From positions 98,785-162,784 of the forward strand of contig NZ_JAUUUU010000005.1 in assembly GCF_030676955.1 (NCBI RefSeq): a stretch of 64,000 bases of DNA, written 5' to 3'. Position 1 is the first letter of the stretch; every line of letters begins with the position of its first letter. The DNA comes from Porticoccus litoralis (lineage in GTDB: Bacteria; Pseudomonadota; Gammaproteobacteria; Pseudomonadales; Porticoccaceae). Under the pieces are notes generated by a model that was given only the letters and a program-made list of their open reading frames with translations, was not told where the DNA came from and did no database searches. This document shows, in pieces, positions 52,949 to 61,935 of this stretch. A program made the translations under genes and the position numbers.

Positions 52949-54316
52949 CTATTGGCTTTCCCCGGGCTGAGCTGTGCTATCAGAAACATTAAACGCCGAC
53001 ACGGCCATCCTCACCGGACAGTTTTCCAGCAATACACCATTTTCACCGTCCTTGAGGACTTTTCGTATCAGCCACTCTCTTGTGAGCGTACCCCGCTGAA
53101 CATCCTGCAGGTCGATAAATTCCTCACCAATAGGCTGTTTATCCTGATCCAGCACCAGTTTAACCAATGGCAAGTGTCGCTTTTTCTCCATGGAAGACAG
53201 AACGATAGCCACATAACCATTGATCAATTCAACAATGGTACCCGGGGGGTATGGCCCCATCAGCTGGATAAACTCCAGTGAATAATCTTCGTCAAAGTGC
53301 GTACCACGGTGCCGATAAATTTCTTTCAAGGCATCCAGCGTAGAACTTGCCTGATCATAACAGCGGTCGCTGGTCATGGCGTCAAAGGCATCCACGATGG
53401 CAATAATTCGGGAATAACTGGACAGTTCATAGGCAAACAGTCCTCTGGGGTAACCCTTGCCATCAACACGCTCATGGTGGTTGATGGCCACGTCGATGGC
53501 ACTGCTGAGAGAGCCTTAGGATTTCATCAGCAGTTTGCGCCCCTCTTCCGTGTGGGTTTTGATAATTTCAAACTCTTCGTCGGTCAGTTTGTCAGGCTTG
53601 TTGAGGATCTCAGGCGGCACTCGCATCTTGCCGATATCATGCAACATGCCACCAACACCCAGTTTCACCAGGTCTTCTTTGGGTAGCCGTAAGTGGCGAC
53701 CAAAAGCTACCGCGAGAATGCAGACATTCAGGCAGTGCTCCATGGTGTAGTGATCCACGTGTTTGATTTTGGCCATCCACAACAGTGCATGGGGGTTTCG
53801 TAAGATACTGTCGACGCAGTCGGTGACCACCTCCTTGGCGGCTTCGGTATCTACGGCATTACCCATTCGGGCCTGCTCAAGCAACTGCCCCACCGTTTTA
53901 TTTGCACTTTCATAGGCCTGTCGGGCTACCGGATGTTCCGCTTCAACGGACTCTGAAACAGGGTGCGGGGAAGAGGTCATCATCACTTCGAGCGGTGATT
54001 TTTTTGTGATGGAGCTTTTGGCCCGCTTTTGCATGCCACTTTCACCGGAACCATCGGCATGGCGTTTGGGCAAACCAAAGTTGGCTCTGAACGGATCTTT
54101 TTTGTCCCCCCAGGTGCGGCCCTGTTTTTCCACATAAACGTAGTCACAGTACTCCTGCAACTTGCGGATTTCAGACATATGTCTGACCACAAAGCCCTGC
54201 AACAGGAAGGGAGTTTCCAGCCAAGGGCGATCCAGCTCAGCGACAAACATGCCGAGCTTGATACCGGAAACAGGCACCCGTATCAGATTAGATCGGTCAA
54301 TAAATGGATTGCTCAT
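52949..54316 (-). pseudogene. HD-GYP c-di-GMP phosphodiesterase interrupted by an in-frame TAA
   Basis: 455 codons when read through. Codons 1-266 (53519-54316) encode DUF3391 and the first half of a canonical HD-GYP domain, with His226-Asp227 in MLHDIGKMRVP. A TAA at 53516-53518 stops it; the same frame then continues (GSLSSAIDVAINHHERVDGKGYPRGL and on to 52949) with HHE and DGKGYP intact. Alignment with the neighbouring paralogue needs no gap across the stop, so this is a single nonsense change, not a frameshift. The downstream part has an internal ATG but no ribosome site. Probably a recent pseudogene; a base-call error is the main alternative. Confidence 0.8.
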
Positions 54317-54391
54317 TCAGACTTCCTTGGCAACAGCGATGAAGTATAGCGCCTTCATAGGCCTATTTTTATTACTTTTTCCTCAAAATAC

Positions 54392-54979
54392 TCAGCTGAT
54401 GCGACGAGCAACTTCCATTCGGAGGAACGGTACCAGTTCTTTCTCAAACCAGGGATTCTGGGCCAGCCAGCGACGATTCCGCGGTGATGGATGAACCAGG
54501 GGCAAAAATCGGGGCAAGTAATCCCGCCAGCGCTTTACACGCTCAGTGAGGTTGCGGTGATGGTCGGCGAGGTAGTAGGACTGGGCATATTGACCGATCA
54601 AGAGCGTTAAACCGAGGTTGGGCAGGGACTCAAGAATGGCTTCGTGCCAGAGGGGTGCACACTCAGGTCTGGGCGGCAGATCACCGCTGCGCCCTTTCCC
54701 CGGGTAACAAAATCCCATCGGCATAATGGCGATACGTGAGGTGTCGTAGAATTGTTCGGAAGTTAAACCCATCCAGTTTCGCAGCCGTTCTCCACTGGGG
54801 TCGTCCCAGGGGATACCACTGGCATGCACCCTTGTGCCCGGCGCCTGTCCGATAATCAGCACAGAGGCTGTGGAGGCTGCCCTCACCACCGGCCTCGGTC
54901 CGAGAGGCAGATCCTCACAGCGCTCGCAGGAGCGCACCTCTTCAAGGAGATTTTGCAGAGGAATATCAGACGTTGCCAT
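54392..54979 (-). CDS. Uracil-DNA glycosylase family protein, Fe-S type
   Basis: 195 residues of the UDG superfamily. Motif 1 is IIGQAPGTRVHASG (42-55) and the C-terminal motif is VHPSPRNRRWLAQN. Four Cys (Cys18 and Cys21 in SCERC, and the pair 16 residues apart in FCYPGKGRSGDLPPRPEC) match the spacing of the Fe-S cluster ligands of family 4/5 enzymes. It should remove uracil or related bases from DNA, although the motif-1 residues differ from classic family 4 (GEAPG), so the substrate may differ. It overlaps the upstream membrane-protein gene by 14 bases and is the last gene of the RND operon. Confidence 0.82.
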   Translation of the reverse strand: MATSDIPLQNLLEEVRSCERCEDLPLGPRPVVRAASTASVLIIGQAPGTRVHASGIPWDDPSGERLRNWMGLTSEQFYDTSRIAIMPMGFCYPGKGRSGDLPPRPECAPLWHEAILESLPNLGLTLLIGQYAQSYYLADHHRNLTERVKRWRDYLPRFLPLVHPSPRNRRWLAQNPWFEKELVPFLRMEVARRIS

Positions 54980-55313
54980 CGTCCTGGCTGGCCCAGTAGG
55001 TATCGAGAAGAAAGCTGCCCAGAGTGCCGAGCACTAACCACAGTGGCCAACTGCGCTCCGGAACTGTCAGCAATACCCAGGCAACACCCAGCATGACGAA
55101 CAGCGACACCAGCGGCATTTTGACTTTCATGTTCATGGAAAAACCACGGTCGAATGGCAAGACTCGGTTCACCAGCGGAGCGGCTGCAGAAAGCAGAATT
55201 CCCAGCCACGGCAAAGCAAACTCACGCAACAGCGCCACTAATGCGATGGCAGTGGAAGCCAACATCCAGGCAAGAAACAAATACGAACAGACGCGCTTTA
55301 ACACGGAGCTCAT
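54966..55313 (-). CDS. Small inner-membrane hypothetical protein
   Basis: 115 residues with about four hydrophobic helices (residues about 11-31, 35-50, 66-84, 90-106). No family recognised. It overlaps the RND gene by 4 bases and the glycosylase gene by 14, so it is firmly in the same transcript. Polar residues are few; a tail ASQDDGNV lies in the cytosol or periplasm. Function unknown. Confidence 0.7.
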   Translation of the reverse strand: MSSVLKRVCSYLFLAWMLASTAIALVALLREFALPWLGILLSAAAPLVNRVLPFDRGFSMNMKVKMPLVSLFVMLGVAWVLLTVPERSWPLWLVLGTLGSFLLDTYWASQDDGNV

Positions 55314-58300
55314 GCGCCGGGCTGACCAGGCGACAGGGCATCCAGCCCCTTACTGATACCTCGCCGCAGATACTCCGGCAACACCAGCATCGCCGGGGTT
55401 ACCAGCAGGGTCAGGATGGTCGAAAACATCAGACCATTGACGATGGCCGCCGCCAGTTGTTGCCACCATGAGGCCAACTCGCCCCCAACTTCAATCTGGC
55501 GGTGAACAAAATCCAGGCTGACATTACACGCCAATGGCAATAATCCAACAGCGGTGGTCACAGTGGTCAACAGCACCGGGCGCAACCGGGTCATGGCCGC
55601 CATTCTCGCTGCATCCAACGCCGACATATGAATAGATTCACGGCGCAGGTGGTTATAGGTATCAATCAGGACAATATTGTTGTTCACCACAATTCCGGCC
55701 AGAGCGACAATGCCAATACCGGACATCAGGACACTCAGGGGCTGTTGCATCACCAGCAGACCCAGCATCACTCCCGCCGTAGACATCACCACGGATGACA
55801 GGATCAGGAACGCCTGATAGAAACTGTTAAATTGCATCACCATCAATATCAACATCAGGAACAGCGCCATCAGGAATGCGACGCCGAGAAACGCGATGGA
55901 ATCCTCCTGCTCCTCGTTGGCACCACGAAAATCGATCTTTACTGATACTGGAATTTCTGCACTTTTCAACCACTCCCGTATTTCCCTGACTTTGTCGTCC
56001 GGCAATACGCCATCTTCGGTATTGGCACGCACCATCAGTACTTCCTCGCGATCAATGCGCTGAATACTGTCGACCCTCGGCCTGGCGATTCGGGTGACGA
56101 AAGGACTCACCGGTACGGCGCCGTTAGGAGTAGTTACACGCAGCTCATCCAGGGCAAACAACCCACGCTCCGACGCCGGGTAACGCACCCGAATCTCCAC
56201 TTCGTCTTCCGCATCATCCGGACGAAATTCACCGATCTTGATGCCGTTGGTAACCAACTGCACCATATTGCCGACCTGCAGGGTATCAACACCGAGCATT
56301 GCCGCTTCGGCCCTGTCGACCACCAGTTCCCACTCGATACCTGGCAGCGGCAGGGTGTCATCCACATCCAGCAAGCCGCTGACCCCATGCTCCAGGTAAT
56401 AGCGAATCCGTTGTGCGGTCTCGCGCATCGCCTGACGGTCATTGGAAGACAGCTGTAACTGGATATCCTTGCCCACCGGCGGTCCGCCCTGTACCGGCTC
56501 AGCCGACACGATGATGCCCGCCATGTCCGTGGTGGCTTTGCGTATTTCTGCAAACACCTGATGACTGCTTACATCCCGGTCACTGGCCCGATCCAGCTCC
56601 ACCAGAATATTACTGATCTGATCCTTGGCCCGTTCCAGGTTAGAGCCGATACCATTGCCCTGGCTGGCGGCATAGACCGCTTTCACATGGGGGATAGCCA
56701 TCACCCGCTGTTCTACTTCGGTGGACAGGCGGGACATTTCCGCCACCGGCAGGTTGCCCTGGGCCCGCACGGACACAATGCCGTAACGGTCTTCGGTATC
56801 CACAAAAAATGACACACCTCGACCAAAGGCACCGTAGAGCACAAAAATCAGCAACAGTAGCGAGAGTAAGGCACTCACCGTCAATACCGGGCTTGCAAGC
56901 GCCTTGCTGATAAAGCGGCCATAGGCCCGCCCCAGAATACCCAGGTTGGCATCTTTTTCCGGTTCACGGCTGCTGTCAGCCTTACCACTGGGCTTCAGTC
57001 CACGTGCAAATAACACCCCCAGCACAGGCACAAAAAACAGGGCATACAGGAGTGACCAGCTGAGAACAGCAAATACGGTGATGGGCAGGTAAGCCATGAA
57101 CTCCCCGACTACTCCCGGCCACATCATCAGGGGTAAAAACACCGCCAGCGTGGTCGCGGTAGATGCCACCACGGGCAGAAACATGCGGCGCACTGCCGCC
57201 ACATAGGCCTCCCTGGCGGTATATCCGGCCAGTGACTGCTGATCCGCATATTCCACCACCACGATGGCGCCATCGATCAACATCCCCAGTGCCAGCAGCA
57301 GCCCGAAAATCACCATAAAGTTAAAACTGTAGCCCAGCAGATAAACAATGATGGTGGCACCCAGCAGAGAGAACGGGATACCCATCCCCACCAACAGTGC
57401 CGAGCGCAGACCCAGTGCGGCCAGTACCACCACCATCACCAGCGCGATTGCCGTGAGAATATTACCCTGCAGCTCATTCACCATCTGCAAGGCAAAGTCC
57501 GAGGCATCAAAAATATAATCGATCTGCACACCCTGAGGCATCCGGGGAGAGGCGGCATCAACCACCTGCTTGACTGCATCCACGGCCAGAATGGCGTTGG
57601 CCTTATTGCGCTTGAAGACTTCAATCGCCATGGCCCTTCGGCCGTTGATATGGCTGAAACCGGAACGATCTTTAAAGGTACGGCGTATATCCGTCACATC
57701 GGACAGAGTCACCACACCATCCGCATTAAATTTCACCGGCAGGTTGATCACATCTTCCCGGTCTTCAATCAGGCCCGGCACCTTGACGCCAAAGCGCCCA
57801 CGCGCGGTGTCGTACTCCCCGCTGGGAATCAGCAGATTATTGGCAGATACGCTCTTCAGGAGCTCCTCTGCGGTGAGGTTGTAGTGCTCCAGACGGGAGG
57901 AGTCGAGCAGCACTTCCACCACCTCTTCGCGATCACCGGAAAGATTGGCCTCGAGAATTTCCGGCAGCGCCTCAACATCCTGACGCAACTGCCTGACAAT
58001 ATGAAACAGCTCCCGCTCGGTGAGCTGATCGCCGGAAAACGTAATCACTACCGTAGGTTCAGGAGAGGCCGACATCTCCTTGACCAGGGGCTCATCGGTA
58101 TCATCGGGGAATTCTGCCTTGGCACGGCTGACCGCCTCGCGGACATCGGCCAGAGCCGCATCCACGTCAATCTCCGGCTCAAATTCGACGATAGCAAAGG
58201 CCGATCCCTCCCTGGCCTGTGCAGTCAATTCTTCTACCCCATCAAGGGATTTCAACTCCGTTTCCAGAGGTTTCACCAGCAGGCGATTGGCATCTTCCGG

Positions 58301-58465
58301 GGAAATGCCCTGATGGGTCACCATCACCATCACATAAGGCACACTGACATTAGGGTTGAGATCAACACTAATCCAGGAGCGGGCAAACACGCCAGCAATC
58401 AGCACAAACAGAAGTAGCGAGACGGTCGCCCGGGAGTGACTGATAGCGCGTTCGAGAAAATTCAT
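55310..58465 (-). CDS. RND efflux transporter permease (inner membrane)
   Basis: 1051 residues, full AcrB/MexB-type length, with TM1 at about 12-30, two large periplasmic loops, and helix 4 motif GMLIDGAIVVVEYADQ containing the proton-relay Asp. NNNIVLIDTYNHLR near 960 is the helix-10/11 signature. It is the pump subunit that exports drugs, metabolites or lipids with a periplasmic adaptor and a TolC-type channel; no channel gene is present here, so one elsewhere must be used. Substrate unknown. Overlaps the adaptor gene by 4 bases. Confidence 0.95.
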   Translation of the reverse strand: MNFLERAISHSRATVSLLLFVLIAGVFARSWISVDLNPNVSVPYVMVMVTHQGISPEDANRLLVKPLETELKSLDGVEELTAQAREGSAFAIVEFEPEIDVDAALADVREAVSRAKAEFPDDTDEPLVKEMSASPEPTVVITFSGDQLTERELFHIVRQLRQDVEALPEILEANLSGDREEVVEVLLDSSRLEHYNLTAEELLKSVSANNLLIPSGEYDTARGRFGVKVPGLIEDREDVINLPVKFNADGVVTLSDVTDIRRTFKDRSGFSHINGRRAMAIEVFKRNKANAILAVDAVKQVVDAASPRMPQGVQIDYIFDASDFALQMVNELQGNILTAIALVMVVVLAALGLRSALLVGMGIPFSLLGATIIVYLLGYSFNFMVIFGLLLALGMLIDGAIVVVEYADQQSLAGYTAREAYVAAVRRMFLPVVASTATTLAVFLPLMMWPGVVGEFMAYLPITVFAVLSWSLLYALFFVPVLGVLFARGLKPSGKADSSREPEKDANLGILGRAYGRFISKALASPVLTVSALLSLLLLIFVLYGAFGRGVSFFVDTEDRYGIVSVRAQGNLPVAEMSRLSTEVEQRVMAIPHVKAVYAASQGNGIGSNLERAKDQISNILVELDRASDRDVSSHQVFAEIRKATTDMAGIIVSAEPVQGGPPVGKDIQLQLSSNDRQAMRETAQRIRYYLEHGVSGLLDVDDTLPLPGIEWELVVDRAEAAMLGVDTLQVGNMVQLVTNGIKIGEFRPDDAEDEVEIRVRYPASERGLFALDELRVTTPNGAVPVSPFVTRIARPRVDSIQRIDREEVLMVRANTEDGVLPDDKVREIREWLKSAEIPVSVKIDFRGANEEQEDSIAFLGVAFLMALFLMLILMVMQFNSFYQAFLILSSVVMSTAGVMLGLLVMQQPLSVLMSGIGIVALAGIVVNNNIVLIDTYNHLRRESIHMSALDAARMAAMTRLRPVLLTTVTTAVGLLPLACNVSLDFVHRQIEVGGELASWWQQLAAAIVNGLMFSTILTLLVTPAMLVLPEYLRRGISKGLDALSPGQPGA

Positions 58466-59547
58466 AGGGGGCGCTGGTCCGCTATGGTCCAGGTATCTTC
58501 CTCAGCCATCACCTGTTCACCACTGGAGACATATTCCTGGCCCACGGTAATTAGCCTCACTTTTTCCGGCAGGCCGGTAATCCAGACCCCTTCACCGTCA
58601 TCGCCCACCAGATTCAGCTCGACAAACTGTACCCGATCCTGGTCATCGACAATCTTCACGCCGGCTTCACCGGCATCACCCAAAGCCAGCAACGCTGCGG
58701 GGATACGATGGGCCATCACCTGGTCTGCAGACACCTGGATATGGCTGGCCACACCCGCGCGCAGTCGAAAATCCGGGTTAGGCAACAAAATTTCCATTTC
58801 GTAGGTGCGGGTTTGAGGATCTGCGAGATGGCTAAGGTAGACCACCTCACCGGTCACTTGCTCGCCAGTAGCCAGTTTGACACTCGCCTCACTGCCGGCG
58901 GAGATCTGCACCACTTCACGCTCCGATAACCTGGCAACGACCTTTAACGGATTGATCTCCACCAGTTCCGCACAAATATTGGTGCGGTCCATGTAATCAC
59001 CCACCTCAACCGGGCGGTCATCCACAAAACCGGAAAATGGCGCGACAATTCGGGTGTTGGCAAGATTAACCCGGGTTTGTGCCAGAGTGGCTTTGGCACT
59101 CTCCAGACGCGCCTTGGCCTGGGCAATAGCCGATTCAGACTGATACCCCTTCTGCTTGAGCTTTAAGGCCCCCTGGTAATCGATTTCCGCCTGAGCCACG
59201 GTTGCTTCCGCTTCGACCACCCGCTGTGGTCGGTCTTCCTCAGCGAGTTCGCAAACCACATCTCCCTCGGCAACTGCCTGGCCTTTGGCCACCGGCACCG
59301 CGACTACACGGCCACTGATTTCGGCTTTAAGGATGACTTCACGGTTGGGAGACGTTCTTCCCCGAGCCAGAACCTGTCGGGAGTATTCCTGAGCTTCGCT
59401 CCAAACCACCCTCACTTTAGCCAGGTCAGACGTTTCGGTTTGAGGTTGTTGGGAGGCTTCCTCCTCACCATTGGTGAGCGCACCACTGAGAAACCAGCTA
59501 ATGACGAGCACCAGGGTCACCAGCGCGATTTTTACATTGGCATTCAA
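58462..59547 (-). CDS. RND periplasmic adaptor (HlyD/MFP family)
   Basis: 361 residues. An N-terminal anchor (about 6-22, IALVTLVLVISWFLSGAL) is followed by the barrel-sandwich (lipoyl) domain VILKAEISGRVVAVPVAKGQAVAEGDVVCEL, an alpha hairpin (about 110-155) and the second lipoyl half IVAPFSGFVDDRPVEVGDYM, then a beta barrel. It links the RND pump to an outer-membrane channel. First gene of the four-gene operon adaptor-pump-membrane protein-UDG. No local TetR/MarR regulator gene is found, but a palindrome lies about 370 bases upstream. Confidence 0.95.
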   Translation of the reverse strand: MNANVKIALVTLVLVISWFLSGALTNGEEEASQQPQTETSDLAKVRVVWSEAQEYSRQVLARGRTSPNREVILKAEISGRVVAVPVAKGQAVAEGDVVCELAEEDRPQRVVEAEATVAQAEIDYQGALKLKQKGYQSESAIAQAKARLESAKATLAQTRVNLANTRIVAPFSGFVDDRPVEVGDYMDRTNICAELVEINPLKVVARLSEREVVQISAGSEASVKLATGEQVTGEVVYLSHLADPQTRTYEMEILLPNPDFRLRAGVASHIQVSADQVMAHRIPAALLALGDAGEAGVKIVDDQDRVQFVELNLVGDDGEGVWITGLPEKVRLITVGQEYVSSGEQVMAEEDTWTIADQRPL

Positions 59548-60096
59548 ATCAGTTCTCCGCCAAACAGTGGCTGACAGTACGCGGGTTTCCCCACATCACT
59601 GCAGCTATGGTAATCAAGCTCTCACAGGATTGGAAAGAAAGTCATCTCACGCCTGCCCAATGTCTAACGAAATCACTCATAACGACCACAACAAACAGCC
59701 ATCAACCCCATTAACCAGTTCATATGAAGAGCCCCAGCATAGGGTTTCCATGATATTTATCATGGCAGCGGCCATTGTCCGCAAGTGGGCATTATCGATC
59801 GCCTACTGGCAACAGACGGTGGAAGAAAAAAGTCTCTGCAACTCTTCAAGTGCTTCTCTCCGCCAAAGCATATTGACAACAATGTGTTGGACTCGAAAAA
59901 AACATCCCTCAGACATGCAGACTAGTTAGTCTAACTTTTAATGACAGGATACAAAGCATCTCTGTCACATTGTTATTTTTTAGAACTGGTATAGATGCAA
60001 TGCCCCGATTTGATGGATTCCTAATTTTCAGCCACTCTCATCACTCCTCTCTCTGGCAAAAAGTTTATGGAGGTCGCGTTGATATTGACCGGATGT
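59548..60096. other. 549-base gap between RND operon and kinase gene
   Basis: Lies between the start of the leftward adaptor gene and the end of the leftward histidine kinase gene, so it is the promoter side of the RND operon. No supported gene: the longest open frame on the plus strand (about 59660-59929) lacks a ribosome site and resembles nothing. It holds one perfect 14-base palindrome (59919-59932) and becomes AT-rich towards the kinase gene, marking the compositional boundary of the window's right end. Confidence 0.5.
59919..59932. promoter_or_regulatory. Palindrome AGACTA-GT-TAGTCT, operator candidate
   Basis: Perfect 6+2+6 inverted repeat in the non-coding gap upstream of the RND operon, about 370 bases before the adaptor start. 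Size and symmetry fit a TetR-type operator; the distance from the adaptor start is large, so it could equally serve the boundary region itself. Confidence 0.35.
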
Positions 60097-61935
60097 CTAT
60101 AAAAAAATACGAGAAAGGGTTTTACGAAGATCATCAAGCCTAAATGGTTTGGTCAGATAAGCATCCATACCAGCTGCTATCCCTTTGCTGATATCTTCGT
60201 CCATTGCATAGGCTGATATGCCGACAATTTTGATATGACTATTGCTCTTTTCTAATTGATCTCGAATATAACGGGTTAACTCTATACCACTCATTCCCGG
60301 CATTCGAACATCAGTAAGAACCAGATCAATATTTGTTAACTGCTTAAGCCTTTCTATAGCATCCTTCGCACTGTCAGCCATGATGAACTTATAGCCAAGA
60401 TGTTCCAGCTGAGCCGCCAGGACCATTTGATTTGTCTTGTCATCCTCTACAACCAACACAAATTTAGCGTCATCAGCCACATCAACACCCCCTACTTGAA
60501 CCTCTGACTCGACATCATAATCGAGCTTATCTCTGTATTTTGGTTCCTGATCAGTGATAGGCAGCTCGACAGCAAATACTATTTCATGCTCTGAATCAGA
60601 GCGGACAGATAGTGCCCCCCCCATTAGCTCTACCAATCGTTTTGAGATAGCAAGGCCGATGCCTGCCCCGTCTACAAGGCTTTTATGAATATCAAGTCGC
60701 TCAAATGGGCTGAAAATACGGGCCTTCTCTTCTTCCGACAGTTCTCTGCCTGTATTACAAACCAGAATCGCCCCTCGATCACCAGACAATCCTTGGTAAT
60801 AGACATTTATTTCAGAGCCTTCAGGGCTATATTTGCAGGCATTAGAAATCAGATTGAATAGCACCTGTGATAGACGTGTATTATCTGCAACAACGATTGC
60901 AGGGTTCTCTCTGACAGTGAATTTTATTTTCTTTCCTTTTTCTTCTGCTATTTTCTGGACAACACCTGAAACGTCCTTAAAGGTTTTGCTAATCGAGAGA
61001 GGCTCTAGAAACAAATCTATAGCCCCAGCCTCCAGCCTTGGCAAATCCAACATATCATTTACTAGCGATAACAGGTGCTGCCCTGAAGTGCTTATTGTTT
61101 TTACCTTTTTAATAAGCTCCTGGGGCGCTTTCTGTTCAGAAATAACAAAATCAGAAATACCTATGATGGCGTAAAGCGGGGTCCTCAGTTCATGACTCAT
61201 ATGCGATAGAAAATTCGACTTGGCCCTGTTTGCCTCGTTCGCTTCTTCCCGCAGGGCAACCAACTTCTCCTGATGCTGACGAATATTTTCTCGAGACCAT
61301 TTAAAATCTGTAAGTAACCCGTCTAATTCAGCATGCTTTACCTTTGGCAGGGGGTATTCAAAGTCCCCTCTTGTAAGCGCTGTCATCGCATCTGATAGCC
61401 TTTCCAGAGGAACACCGATATTCAGCCTGAAATATAGGAACATAAAGAACAAGCCTGCAGAAAAAAGCCCTAAATTCAAAGCCTCTATCTGGTAGCCAAA
61501 TTCTGAAATTGATAACAGGTCATGATCTAGATCTAAAACAAGTTGAAGTTCCCCAACGCTCTTGTCCAGGAATAATAACCGTTGTGTTAGAAGTATTTCA
61601 TTTTTCTGAATCATGGGTTCCCATGGATCCAGCGGGTACAATTGCTTTCCATTGTCCCTTATGACGCGAATACGTTTCCAACCGTCCCTGGCCTCTTGAG
61701 ACTCGAGCAATTCGAACATAGTCGAGTAGTCACGCTGTAGCATTGGCGTGATCACTACTGACCCCAGTTGATTAAGTGTACCTTTGTGGGCATCAACGAG
61801 GGATTGGCGAATGGTCGACTCTTCCAGCGGCATGAAAACAAATATTCTCAGGGATAGAATAAACAAGGCCAGCCCCATCAATCCAAGGGCTACGGTGGAA
61901 CTAACCGACCTTAACTTACTCCTATTCCGAGACAT
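60097..61935 (-). CDS. Hybrid sensor histidine kinase / response regulator
   Basis: 612 residues. Two membrane helices (about 13-36 and 152-170) enclose a periplasmic sensor of about 115 residues; then HAMP-like linker, coiled coil (about 215-240), HisKA with phospho-acceptor His248 (FLSHMSHELRTPLY), HATPase with N box (LFNLISNACKY) and G boxes, and a C-terminal receiver with phospho-Asp542 (VLTDVRMPGMSG). No output domain, so a separate Hpt or regulator is needed. Overlaps the binding-protein gene by 14 bases, suggesting the binding protein feeds its signal to this kinase. Codon and base use are AT-richer than the core genes. Confidence 0.94.
   Translation of the reverse strand: MSRNRSKLRSVSSTVALGLMGLALFILSLRIFVFMPLEESTIRQSLVDAHKGTLNQLGSVVITPMLQRDYSTMFELLESQEARDGWKRIRVIRDNGKQLYPLDPWEPMIQKNEILLTQRLLFLDKSVGELQLVLDLDHDLLSISEFGYQIEALNLGLFSAGLFFMFLYFRLNIGVPLERLSDAMTALTRGDFEYPLPKVKHAELDGLLTDFKWSRENIRQHQEKLVALREEANEANRAKSNFLSHMSHELRTPLYAIIGISDFVISEQKAPQELIKKVKTISTSGQHLLSLVNDMLDLPRLEAGAIDLFLEPLSISKTFKDVSGVVQKIAEEKGKKIKFTVRENPAIVVADNTRLSQVLFNLISNACKYSPEGSEINVYYQGLSGDRGAILVCNTGRELSEEEKARIFSPFERLDIHKSLVDGAGIGLAISKRLVELMGGALSVRSDSEHEIVFAVELPITDQEPKYRDKLDYDVESEVQVGGVDVADDAKFVLVVEDDKTNQMVLAAQLEHLGYKFIMADSAKDAIERLKQLTNIDLVLTDVRMPGMSGIELTRYIRDQLEKSNSHIKIVGISAYAMDEDISKGIAAGMDAYLTKPFRLDDLRKTLSRIFL

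Noticed and set aside
53516..53518. Programmed read-through or recoding at the TAA in the HD-GYP gene.
   Set aside because: TAA is the least read-through stop, and no stimulatory structure or selenocysteine context is evident; a nonsense change or base error is simpler.
59660..59929. Plus-strand open frame of about 89 codons in the gap upstream of the RND operon, considered as a lost TetR regulator.
   Set aside because: No ribosome site, no helix-turn-helix pattern in any frame, and the composition does not look coding.
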